In this document: positions 9,649 through 18,970 of the stretch, piece by piece
How positions within the stretch are numbered: position 1 is the first letter of the stretch
Layout of the letters: each line of letters opens with the position of its first letter
Assembly (NCBI GenBank): GCA_024196135.1
Contig: JAMQCK010000417.1
Span: forward strand, 1 to 23,933
Origin: Pleurotus ostreatus/Saccharomyces cerevisiae fusant
Lineage: Eukaryota; Opisthokonta
Length of the DNA: 23,933 nt
Reading direction: 5' to 3'
Position numbers and translations under genes: made by a program
Notes under the pieces: generated by a model
What the model was told of the DNA's origin: nothing
The model's database searches: none
Seen by the model: only the letters and a program-made list of their open reading frames with translations

Positions 9649-11050
9649 GAGGATGCAATGAGGAGGGGGATGGGGGATATCGGGATCTAGCTGCTGATGG
9701 GTGGGCGTCGGTACGTTGCAGCGGGATGGACCCACGGAGGGGATGATATAGTCCTCGCGGCGGGGGAAATGCGGCGGGAGCGGAAGAGAAGAGACACAAA
9801 AGAGCACGATCGACGTCACTCGCCACAGAGGGATCTCGTTATAGCGGGCTGCCGCCACACAGAATCAGATGGCTGTCGGTCCGCTGGCAGGGGGAACGGA
9901 ATATTCGGCCGCGAAACGCTGGGGATGGGGAGTATATATACTAGCAGTTAGCGCCTCAATACATAGGCGCTGCGAGCGGCTGCGCGGCCGGCCAGGGCTC
10001 GCGGGGGAAGCAGTCAGGAGAAGCAATGTTGGCGGTTCGGAGGAAGGAACAGGACCGTACGGCCCAAATGCGGTGGTCTTCGCCAACACGTGTCCCGCCT
10101 CGTGCACTGACATAGGCTGTAGCGTAATGTGGCGTGCGCAAGTCTATCTCGTTCAGCTCCAGACGCGCTCCAGATGAAGATACGCGGTGACGGCCCCGCA
10201 TGTGCGCGACGCGTTGAGTCTGAATGGCCCGTCAGGACGTTCGGGCTCCTGATGACGAGATAGACCCCGAGGTTCCCTTGATCGCGAGTAGCTGTGTGTA
10301 TGTGTGGCCCTATACAGTAAGTGTGATTCATCGAGGTCGGACGACGAGTCAGTTCTGCTGAGCTCCAGTTTCCAGAAGAAACCCTGCGGATGGAAGAGCA
10401 TTCGAAGGACCCTCGGGATGCGTCAGACGCCGTCAACACTGTTCATGTTCCAATTCTGCACAGCTAGACTGGGCGTAGGGCTGCACTCCAGCGCTTGAGA
10501 AATGCGTGCCACACACATCGACTGTGGGTGGACATAGAAGCCTTCATGGTAGCTGTGCAAAGTACAGAGTTCACGAACGCAGCATCCGCGCAAAAGTTCA
10601 ACTTCGTCACATGATTTTAGGTCCCGAACCGACGGAAGCAACTTTTTGGGTCCGATGGCCTCGTCAACAACGCACAACACAGCCGACCATCTGGCGCTCA
10701 ACCACATCAACATTGAAACGCGCCAGCCCAAGACTGCACTGTAACAAGCACCTGGTACATACATGCAAGCAGATCGTTGTGGCAAGTAAATCAAGCGATA
10801 CTTCATCTCGTAGATGTCCGTAATTTTGGGGTTCGTGAAGCTCGTTCGAGGACGCCCTCGGTAGATTTTGTGTCGTAAGATGGGGGCAAGGAGACGGCGA
10901 GGAGCGGGTGAAGGGGGCTCTGCGTAGCGTCAGCGGGCACTACGCAGCTGCCCTCGCACTGTCATCCGCCCCTACACACTGCGATCGGCCTGGCACATAC
11001 AGACTGCCGGCGTCTTCGCAGCGTCATCGACCTCGACGCGAGGCAGCCGC
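9649..11050. other. 1.4-kb stretch without a recognised gene
   Basis: This interval lies between the Ser/Pro-rich gene start (minus strand) and the FKBP stop (minus strand). It should include the Ser/Pro-rich promoter and the FKBP 3' region. A palindromic GTATATATAC occurs at 9932-9941 and an ACACGTGT palindrome at about 10086-10093. Both strands were read for split exons and none with family-like sequence was found. A lineage-specific gene, a non-coding RNA or simply spacer DNA remain possible. Confidence 0.45.
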
Positions 11051-13591
11051 TTACTTGACGGAGAGCAGCTTGACGTCTGCGAAAGGGCGTCAGTACATTC
11101 AGTTCGTGAATGAAAGCGGACCAAGAGCGGTAGATCGGATGCGTGAGGGCCTGACGAGGATGGGTATGAAGAGGATAGGGAAGTCTGAAAGCGGAGGACG
11201 GGCAGGAGTGGGGTTCGGAGGTCGACCTCGCCCTGATGACCACCGGATGCTTGGGCACGGGCTGGCTGGGCAGGACAGCCTCGCGCTGATAGACATTGGG
11301 GAAATCGCCTCGCGCTGATGGGTATAGGGTGGACGCGGAGGTAGGTCCTGTGCCGCACGCAGGGCGACCACAAGCCGTATAGAGAGCGGTCCCGCGCGCG
11401 GGTGGAGCTTTGTTTCTAGCCCAACCCGGAGCGTGGTCCCCAGCCCTCTCTCCGACCGCGCTCGGGCTCACACCCCCAATTACCCCCGCATCCGCATCCA
11501 CCGCACCGAGTGCCGAGCATGCCCTGCCATTGTATACGGAACAGAGTTCTCTGAATATGCCCTCGCATCGACCAAGACCATCCCCGAGCACCACGGACAG
11601 CAAGCCAGAAGCGGATATAGACTCACCGAATACGAGCGTCGAGTTGACGGGGATGCCGTCCATACCGCGCTTGCCGTACCCCATAGCCGGAGGGATGGTG
11701 AGCTGGCGCTCACCGCCGACCTGCATGCCGACGATACCCTCGTCCCAGCCTGTATAGTGGGTGAGTAAAGAACGTTTATGACAGCATTATTCGAAGTGCA
11801 GAAGATGGACAAGGGTAGAAAGTAAGAGAACGGCGTGTTCACAATGAACAGCAGGTGAGGAATGACGAGGAAGGGACACGGGTTTGAATGCAGAAAGCGT
11901 CACGTTCGACACTAGACGATGAAGATGACGATGAAGGTGGAAGGGGAAAATGCGGCTGAGAATGCGAAGGGTGGCGCAGAGGAAAGGGGGCTGAAGTGTG
12001 GCTACAACGCTGGCAGGGAAGCAGAAGAGAGTTGGGAAGGACAGACGGAGTGTCGAGGGAGAGGAGATGGATGACGATGGCAGGTGTCAGAGAAGACGAA
12101 GAAACGACAGAAGCTAAATAATGAAAGAGACGCAGCACAACCCTCTCATAAAGAAGCGAAGTGGGCGCAGTCCGATCAAACGTAGACGCCACAGAACGAA
12201 GGCAACCCAAAACAGACGAATTAAGGTTGAGAGGCCGGAGAACTCACCCTTGATGACCTCGCCCTTGCCCAGGTGGAAGGTGAACTGTGGCACAAGAGCG
12301 TCAGCAATGAGTACAGGACCAAGGCATGGCTCATATGCAGCCAACCATGACCGCACCACTCACCGGCTTGCCCTTCGTGTTCGCGTCGAACTGCTTCCCG
12401 TTCGTCAACTTGCCGATATAGCGCATACCGACCGTCTTCCCCTTCGTCGCCTTCGGGCCGTCGCCGATCTTGACGTCCTTGACCTTGATGCCACCCGGAA
12501 GCTCGCGCTCGACGGGTGCAGCAGCCTCGCCCTTGCCCTCCTTGGTCTTGCCCTCCTTCGCCTGCTGCTCCTTCTTCTCCTTCTTCTTCTCTTTCTTGGA
12601 CTTTTTGGTCTCGTCCTTCTTCTCAGCGCCGTCCTTTTTCTCCTCAGCCTTCTTCTCGACAGCCTTGCCGTCCGCGGCCTTCAACTTCTTCTCAGCCTTG
12701 GACTTGGGTGCCTCGTCGGCGGCGGGGCGCTTGAGCGACTTCGGCTCAGCATCCTCGTTGATCTCCTCGAAGCGTCTGCGGTATGATTAGCACGAATTTA
12801 TGCAGTTACGCCGGAAGGCACGCACTCTTCATCGGACAGAAGCTCATCCGCGTCCATCTCGACATCCGACGAAACGTCGCGGAGGTCGTACCCGTCCTCG
12901 CTGCCGAATTCATCATCTTCATCCTCACTGTCCTCGCCGTTGTTGAAGGGAACGGGCTGCTCTGTCGAGAGTGTTAGTCGATGCGAGACTGGGCCAATAC
13001 TGTGGCGCGAACCGATGTAGTTGCCGACGAGGTGGATCTCGCTGGGGAAGAACGATGAGCAAGACACAGGACATATGACAAGATAAGACGTACTTCTTGC
13101 CGATGGCCTCAATGGCAACACTCTGCTCCTCCTGGAGGATAAGATCGACGACCGCCTGCTCGATCTGCAAAGAATGAGATGAGCGAAAGCGTAGAGCGTA
13201 ACTCCTGGTCTGCCGCACCTTGCCCGGGGTGAGAGCACAGAGGACGACCTCGCACTCCTTCATGGGGACGTCGTCGTCCTCATCGTCGTCCTCATCTTCG
13301 TCCTCATCCTCTTCCGGGACGGTGGGCGACATGTGCGTGATCTTCAGAACCGTACGCGCATTCTCATCCGCGAGAGTCTCTCCAAGAGAGACGTTGCAGA
13401 TGCGGAGGTCCGCCGCAGGCGCGAACACAAGGGGAGTACCCGGCTTGACGACTTCGCTCCTGCAGACCAGGGGGAACGCGTAGGTAAAGCAGACGCGTTA
13501 GATGGCAGACAAAGAGAGAAAGACGCGTTCAGTAAGCTGCATATCATGGGGGAAGAGACTCTGCGCACCAGACACCGATAGCAGTGGCCAT
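11051..13591 (-). CDS. fpr4: Nucleoplasmin-like FKBP-type peptidyl-prolyl isomerase (Fpr3/Fpr4 family)
   Basis: Nine exons, complement(join(11051..11076, 11627..11749, 12248..12284, 12364..12775, 12826..12961, 13013..13041, 13094..13164, 13219..13459, 13569..13591)), encode 365 residues with consistent phases. The N-terminal nucleoplasmin-like domain begins [20 protein letters not shown] and carries an Asp/Glu run; a second acidic patch and a long Lys/Glu-rich tract follow. The C-terminal FKBP domain keeps the active-site residues: Tyr in GMRYIGKL, Phe-Asp in KQFDANT, GEVIKGWDEG, Tyr in AMGYG, and [11 protein letters not shown] at the end. Yeast Fpr3/Fpr4 are nucleolar histone chaperones and proline isomerases acting on histone tails. 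Two introns (498 and 550 nt) are about ten times the local norm. The gene is divergent from ARPC4 across 143 bp. The FPR3 versus FPR4 assignment is not resolved. Confidence 0.95.
11077..11626 (-). other. 550-nt intron of the NPL-FKBP gene
   Basis: Donor GTGAGT follows the codons for NSTLVF, and acceptor TTTCGCAG precedes the last nine codons, so the borders are fixed by the FKBP fold. The intron contains a 13-bp direct repeat, gcctcgcgctgat on the plus strand at 11278-11290 and 11307-11319. The exon frame stays open across the whole intron on the sense strand. No snoRNA box C/D pair was found on the sense strand. Confidence 0.8.
11750..12247 (-). other. 498-nt intron of the NPL-FKBP gene
   Basis: Donor GTGAGT follows GEVIKG and acceptor CTATACAG precedes WDEGIVGMQ. 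The sense strand is markedly pyrimidine-rich across most of the intron (the plus strand is purine-rich). No conserved coding exon or RNA gene was recognised inside it. Confidence 0.8.
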
Positions 13592-13734
13592 TTCGTTATG
13601 AAGATGATGAACGTTCAGAGCAAGAAAAAACGCGCCCGCCAAATTTCTCGATGCGCGGCGGCTGACCGGGCCGCCCTTACTACCGCATTCGGACGGCGCT
13701 TGGACTGCGCCTCCGCTTGCCCTGAACCTGCACG
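13592..13734. promoter_or_regulatory. Bidirectional promoter, NPL-FKBP / ARPC4
   Basis: 143 bp lie between two divergent start codons, both fixed by conserved N-termini. No TATA box was noted. The interval must serve both genes unless one promoter lies inside the other gene. Confidence 0.55.
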
Positions 13735-14609
13735 ATGGTGCGCGTTGCTGCTGTCGACCTGATGCCCGAGACTGATGATGAGCGGATAGAGTAACTCGCT
13801 GAGACCGTACCTTGCTGCCGTGCGCTCGACGCTCACCGCGGCGCTCACCCTCGAGAACTTCTCGTCGCAGGTGCGTTCCCCCGCGCGCGGACGCGAATGA
13901 CACCGATTTACGCGTGTGTAGGTCGTCGAGCGGCACAATGTGCCGGAGGTGGAGGCCGGGTGAGTTTTGCACTGTATCTCTGGGTCCTGATCTAATCACA
14001 GGCCTGCAGAGCGTCGAAGGAAGTGCTCCTCAACCCACTGACGATCTCCCGCAACGAGAATGAGCGGGTACTCATCGAACCATCCATCAACTCTGTCCGA
14101 CTCAGCATCAAGATCAAGCAAGCGGACGAGATTGAACGCATCCTCTGCCACAAGTTTGCACGCTTCATGATGCAGCGCGCTGAGAACTTCGTCGTCCTCC
14201 GACGCAAGCCCGTACAGGTGCGCAGCCCCGAACATGCGCTCCCTTCTACCCTCATAAACACTCATCTGCCTCCGTACTTCTTCGAACTCATATGCTGACG
14301 CTGCAATGCAGGGCTACGACATCTCATTCCTCATCACGAATACGCACACGGAAACCATGCTCAAGCACAAGATCGTCGACTTTATCATTCAGTGCGTGCC
14401 ATACCCGTACCTCTTCTACACCCACTCACCATGTTTCTTCCTCTCAGGTTCATGGAGGACGTGGATCGAGAAATCAGCGAGATGAAGCTAAGCTTGAACG
14501 CGCGCGCACGTATAGTCGCGGAGTCCTACCTTACTGCGGTGCGTGGCAGAACGTACAGCCTGTGCTCACGAACTAATCGCCGTCCATCTTGTCACAGTTC
14601 ACTTCATAG
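13735..14609 (+). CDS. arpc4: Arp2/3 complex subunit 4 (ARPC4, p20)
   Basis: Seven exons, join(13735..13737, 13790..13870, 13922..13959, 14010..14217, 14312..14391, 14448..14538, 14598..14609), give 170 residues, the usual length. The sequence follows the family end to end: [57 protein letters not shown]-like [40 protein letters not shown], and [24 protein letters not shown]4 scaffolds the seven-subunit complex that nucleates branched actin at endocytic patches. The first coding exon is the ATG alone, followed by a 52-nt intron (gtgcgc...ggatag); this is required because a stop codon lies directly upstream in frame and the next exon opens with SNSLRPYL, matching yeast Arc19. The last exon codes for only three residues plus the stop. 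Confidence 0.96.
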
Positions 14610-15009
14610 TGTACACGGTCTTCGATGTACTCTTTCATGGTGCTCGGACGAATTCAGATTTGATGTACTTTTACCTGGACAACGCACCTCCATGCGACGA
14701 TTTCTGACGGCCTCAGTTTCACTTCAGCTGGATTGCGAGGGAGCGAGCATCTATCCATCCCAGCAGGCGAGAGCAATGGGGAAGACAAGTTAGTTGTGGA
14801 GGTGCTGATTACCAGGGAATCACTTGCGTACAATCCCTGTGTGGGCGCCTCACATGTCAAGGTCGGTCCGATGTGTCATGATATTGCACCTCGTACAGCG
14901 TGCGTTCAACGTGTACCTCTATTGCCTACCCTTTCCGCTGCCCGTCATCCATCGCGCAGAGGTCTACATCTCGCAGCAATATCCTTGCATCAATTGCCCT
15001 TAGAACGAG
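14610..15009. other. Intergenic: ARPC4 3' end to kinase-like gene A
   Basis: This 400-bp stretch lies between two plus-strand genes. No coding exon matching either neighbour was recognised. It presumably holds the ARPC4 polyadenylation site and the promoter of kinase-like gene A; an extra 5' exon of gene A cannot be excluded. Confidence 0.45.
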
Positions 15010-16571
15010 ATGGAAGACAACCTGGATACTATACAATCCTTAGTTGAGCAGGAAAAGGTGCGTGTTCACGTCGCAGGTGTACCTCAGCTATTCAGGCTAG
15101 TTGCAGCCATTTCTACCGAGTACCCTCCGTCTGTGGATCGATGTATTTTGGATGAGAGACCGCGTGCTTGGCGCGAGCTATCTCGTTTGGCGCTATTTGG
15201 CGGACGTCTTCAGCCGACGTGGCTATACTCTCTATGTGCCGCGCAATATCAGACGCAGCAACTCCTTCGAGATTATGGTGTATCCTCCAGGGTTCATGGA
15301 GAGCACTGCACAGGAGGACGAGTACGGCGGTCTCGAGCTTGCTTCCGTCCACCCGCCGTACCGTGTATGTACTATGCATCCTGTGCCCGAAGTCATTCGT
15401 CTGACTCCAGATCAGGCGACTCCTTTTACATGAGCTGCAGTGAACAGCGCCGGCAAAGACTTCGTGGTCAAGATCATTTCTGGTGGCCAAGGCGCACAGG
15501 GCCTGAACGAGCTCAAGATCCTCAAGTATCTTGCGAGGCAGGATTTGCGTGCAGACCCACGGAATCGCGCTATTCCCGTGGTCGATTACATCGAATACGA
15601 GCAATATGTCTTTGCCATATTTCCCAGGTGGACCTCTTTCCCTTACGACGACATTCAACTGCCCATGACCGCGCTCGATTGCTGCGTACAGATCACTGAG
15701 GTCCGTTAGCTTCGTTTATTCATCTTCGTGCTGGAATTGACAAACGTCGAAGGTGGTGGCATTTCTCCATGAGAATCGAGTCGCCTATATGGTGCGTACG
15801 ATGGGTGTCCCCGACGAAGCCCCCCCTGACTCTCAGGCAGGGCATCTCCCCGCACAATATCATGATCAACTACGCCGGCCATCTCATTCCTCAGATGAAA
15901 CCGCTCGGAGAACACCTCCCTGTCAAGTACTATCTCATCGACTTTGGTCCCAGTATACTCCTGGAAGAATCTTCTGGCCCGCTTGTACCCCCTCTGCTCC
16001 TTGCACCCCATCGTACTAGTGCGCCCGAGGTCGGCTCGGGGGATGCGTTCGATCCCTTTGCAGCGGATGTGTACCAGGCTGCCGTGTTCATGCTTGAACA
16101 TTTCTATGTCAGTGCTCTTGTCGCTGTTTTCCTACTTTCGCGCTGACTTTCGTGCAGGATTTGACGGGATTTACCTCCGACTTCCTGCCTATACTGCAAG
16201 CCATGACACGCTCTCCCGAAGAACGAATCTCGATGAAGGAAGCCCACAGCAGGCTCCTCGCGCTGCGCAATGCGTGGATGCACGATCCCTCCCCCGCCAT
16301 CTCCAATAGTACAGGAGAGACTCGCAACAAGTACTACGAGACGCGCCTCAACGCCTATCGTGCTGTTCCGGGGAGCCTTCGCATGCCGAAGGACGATGCG
16401 GAAGCGCGGTCATTGCGGGCGTACATGCGCGAACTCCGCGACAGCGAGATCTTGCTTTTGGCAAACTTTAATCATCCTCCTGATTCGTGGATGCTGCAGG
16501 TGGATCCAATTGCGCGTACGTTCGGGTGTGTTCGCGGAGATGATGCGCGAGAAGATGCTGTCGGCGAGTAG
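15010..16571 (+). CDS. Protein kinase-like protein A, predicted pseudokinase
   Basis: Six exons, join(15010..15057, 15107..15362, 15441..15700, 15753..15791, 15841..16107, 16158..16571), encode 427 residues with consistent phases. Kinase landmarks are the beta-3 Lys (FVVK112), the helix-C Glu (NE125LKILKYL), Asn207 of the catalytic loop, Asp235-Phe-Gly, and an APE-like SAPEV. The HRD triad, however, reads Tyr-Met-Gly (residues 200-202), so the catalytic Asp is lost. Paralogue B keeps His-Leu-Asp at the same splice junction. Compared with B, the protein also lacks about 26 residues just before the beta-3 strand. Agaricomycetes carry many such kinase-like genes of unknown role. It may be a regulatory pseudokinase or a decaying copy. 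One donor is the weak GTCCGT (15701). The gene converges on paralogue B. Confidence 0.82.
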
Positions 16572-16919
16572 CTAATGCCATGCCTCCTTTATCTACGCGT
16601 TTGCGTGCTTGGTTCGAAACTCGGTCCGTAGCAATTCCAATGACCTACAACCGCCGGGGAAGGATTGATTCGAGAATCTCACAGTACAGTTTACCTCATA
16701 GTTCAGGATTATAATTCGAGCCGACATTCAGACATATCCAGATCTAGAGTAGTGCTCTGCTATCTAGAAGACGGACTTCAGCTTTCCGGGCAGATCACGA
16801 CCTCCTGCGCCATCCGTCCTCGTCAACAAATGGCATGTATCCACGCATTGCTCGAGCCTAAAGCAAGGCACGACCGCTATGCTCTCTTGTATAACTATCT
16901 TTCCCTCAACGACCTACTA
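16572..16919. other. Convergent intergenic spacer between kinase-like genes A and B
   Basis: 348 bp separate the two stop codons of the inverted paralogues. Both polyadenylation regions must lie here. No gene or repeat was recognised. Confidence 0.5.
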
Positions 16920-18599
16920 TCACGAATCAAGAATCGACGCGGCATGATTGCCATGCACACAACCCAGGGTATAGTCAACAGGATCCACGTGCAGCAAATG
17001 CGCATGAGTCGGCCAGCGGGCCATCGACTTCTTCTCGTTCTGCCGGTCCTCCCGCATCTTCTGACGCAGGGCAGTCGCCTCCTCGTCGTTCGCCGGCGTG
17101 GGCATCGAACCAGGAAATGGGCGACGGACGTTGAGGTACGTCCGCCTGTACTTGTTCGGCCGCCATCCGCGAACGTCGACCACTGAGGGGTCGGGATCGT
17201 TGAGCCAGGCGTCGCGCAAGGCGGCGAAGCGACTGTGCGCTTCGGCCATGGTGATTCGAGCGCTGGGCTCAGCGCGTGTCATGGACTGGAGAAGGGGGAG
17301 GAATTCAGGAGTGAACCCCGTCAGGTCCTTTGAGAGTTCAGGTCAGTGAATCGTTGCGAGGGCGCGATCTGCGACTCACATAGAAGTGCTCCAGAAACAT
17401 CATACCGGTCATATAGACATCCGCCGCAAAAGGATCGTAGGGCGTCATCGAGCTGACCTCCGGTGCGCTCGTCAACCGAGGTGCAAAATCCTGAGGAGGA
17501 GCCAAAGCCTCGGCATCGGCCGCATCGAAAAAGAGGCTCTCGCCGAAGTCGATGAGACCGTACTTGATGGGCAGGTCCTCAACGACGATGGCAAGACGTG
17601 TAGGCCCAAAGAAGTTGATCATGATGTTTTGGTTGGAGATGTCCTTGGGAAAGGTCAGACTGGATGCATGATTTTGTAGGGGAAAATACGAACAAGGTGT
17701 GCAATGCGTTTCTCGTGCAAGAACGCCAGGCCCTGATGACAATGAGCCGCCAGATGCGAGTGATATAGCATATGCCTTACCTCCGTAACCTGAGTGCAGC
17801 TCTCAATTGCTGTCATTGGTATCTTGATCTCATCGTACGGGAAGTCCGTCCACCTGGCGAAAACGGCGAAGGTATACTGCTCGTGCTTGATGTACTCGAC
17901 CACCGGGACGGTGCGGTTCCTTGGATCGGATCGGACGTCTGGGCCGTTGAGGTACTCCAGGATACGCAGCTCGTTGACGCCCTTAACATGTTTCCCGTCC
18001 GAGACGGCCTTGATGAAGAACTCCTTGCCGGCACTGCGCAGATGATCAGCGAAAGGGAAAATTGCATAGCGGTACGCCAACCTGTTCGATGCCGGCCACA
18101 CCAGCGCATCGGGCTGTTCGTCTGGTCAGACAAGTCTTCGGCAGATGGTCGGATAACGCTCACAAAGACTGCGCGAATATAGCGCGGTTGCACGAGGACA
18201 CCATATTCATCCTCGAGACCTTTTCCTCCCGGAGAGAAGAGTGCATCCTCGTATCCAGCAGGATAGACCATTGTAGTGAACTCCCTGGTCTCGCCCCCAA
18301 CATTTATGAAGGGAAGCTCCCGTTCGCGTCCAGGTACGTAGAGGTCGTGGCCTCGACACTTGAAGATGTCGGAGAGGTACGCCCATGCGAGATGGGTGGG
18401 TGTCACACCGCGTCCCTTGATATGGCGAAGCTGTCTCCACTGGTCTATACTTTCAGGCAGAAATGGCTGCAGATCATGTATGAGACGGGATGTCAATGAT
18501 TCCAATACCCACACTCACCTCGTATTTCTCGACTTTGGCGTGCAGCTCTTTCTGCTCTGGCGTCAGCTCGACTTCCTTCTCTTCAAATGGGGAGGCCAT
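16920..18599 (-). CDS. Protein kinase-like protein B (catalytic residues present)
   Basis: Six exons, complement(join(16920..17327, 17380..17643, 17694..17732, 17781..18113, 18164..18466, 18519..18599)), give 475 residues; every intron is phase 0 and 48-52 nt long. The N-terminus is charged (MASPFEEKEVELTPEQKEL). Landmarks are the beta-3 Lys163 (EFFIK), helix-C Glu176 (VNELRILEYL), the catalytic loop His251-Leu-Asp253 with Asn258 (DISNQN), Asp284-Phe-Gly, and SAPEV. A conserved C-terminal extension (SMTRAEPSARITMAEAHSRF onward) is shared with paralogue A. The glycine loop is not obvious, as in other members of this fungal family. Substrate and pathway are unknown. An ATG-proximal TATA box lies upstream. 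One acceptor (17644) is AAG, not CAG or TAG. Confidence 0.85.
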
Positions 18600-18970
18600 G
18601 GCTGGATGTTCTTTCGGCGAGAGCGACGAGGGGTACTGGATATAAGTGGAGGAGAGTGCTAAACACGCTCCAAACTCATGGCTCTTTATATACTCTCCGT
18701 TAAGCGCCTGGCGTCTGGCGCCCACAGATGGCTCCGATAACGCCCATTGAACGTGCAGCTCAAGCCTCGAGCTCGGCAAACCGTGACCTCCGGTGTGAAC
18801 ATTGTTCGCAGTCCACGTGCAGGTCTGCCTACCTTCTTCAAATGCCCCAACCGAAGCAGCGCATACGAATCATTGCTTTGATTTCATGTTCGAGCTTCAA
18901 GTGGAATTCGGATGTCCTAAGGAGTACACGCCGCCTGCAGCAGTACGCGATAGGCTTTTCACTATGTACT
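18600..18970. other. Intergenic: M35 protease stop to kinase-like gene B start
   Basis: These 371 bp lie between two minus-strand genes and include the TATA box of kinase-like gene B. No other coding sequence was recognised. Confidence 0.5.
18684..18692 (-). promoter_or_regulatory. Putative TATA box of kinase-like gene B
   Basis: The minus strand reads TATATAAAG, 85 bp upstream of the start codon at 18599. It is a good consensus match in a plausible position; no transcript start is known. Confidence 0.5.

Noticed and set aside
9865..10113. Minus-strand frame with HEAGH, like a zinc protease motif
   Set aside because: The surrounding residues show no metalloprotease fold or third ligand, and the frame is short and isolated; five-residue matches of this kind arise by chance.
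11278..11319. 13-bp direct repeat in an intron as a possible target-site duplication
   Set aside because: The copies are only 16 bp apart with no element between them; this is more likely a small local duplication.
10962..11726. Minus-strand frame running from the FKBP exon through the 550-nt intron
   Set aside because: The FKBP domain resumes correctly only after splicing to DVKLLSVK; the intronic reading has no family-like sequence.
12121..12786. Leu-rich plus-strand frame that looks like membrane helices
   Set aside because: It is the complement of the Lys/Glu-rich tract of the FKBP protein (AAG/GAG codons become CTT/CTC), so the hydrophobicity is an artefact.
13262..13318. Trinucleotide-like repeat (cgtcgtcctcat series)
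   Set aside because: It encodes the Asp/Glu run of the nucleoplasmin-like domain, a normal feature of this family, so it is not an independent satellite.
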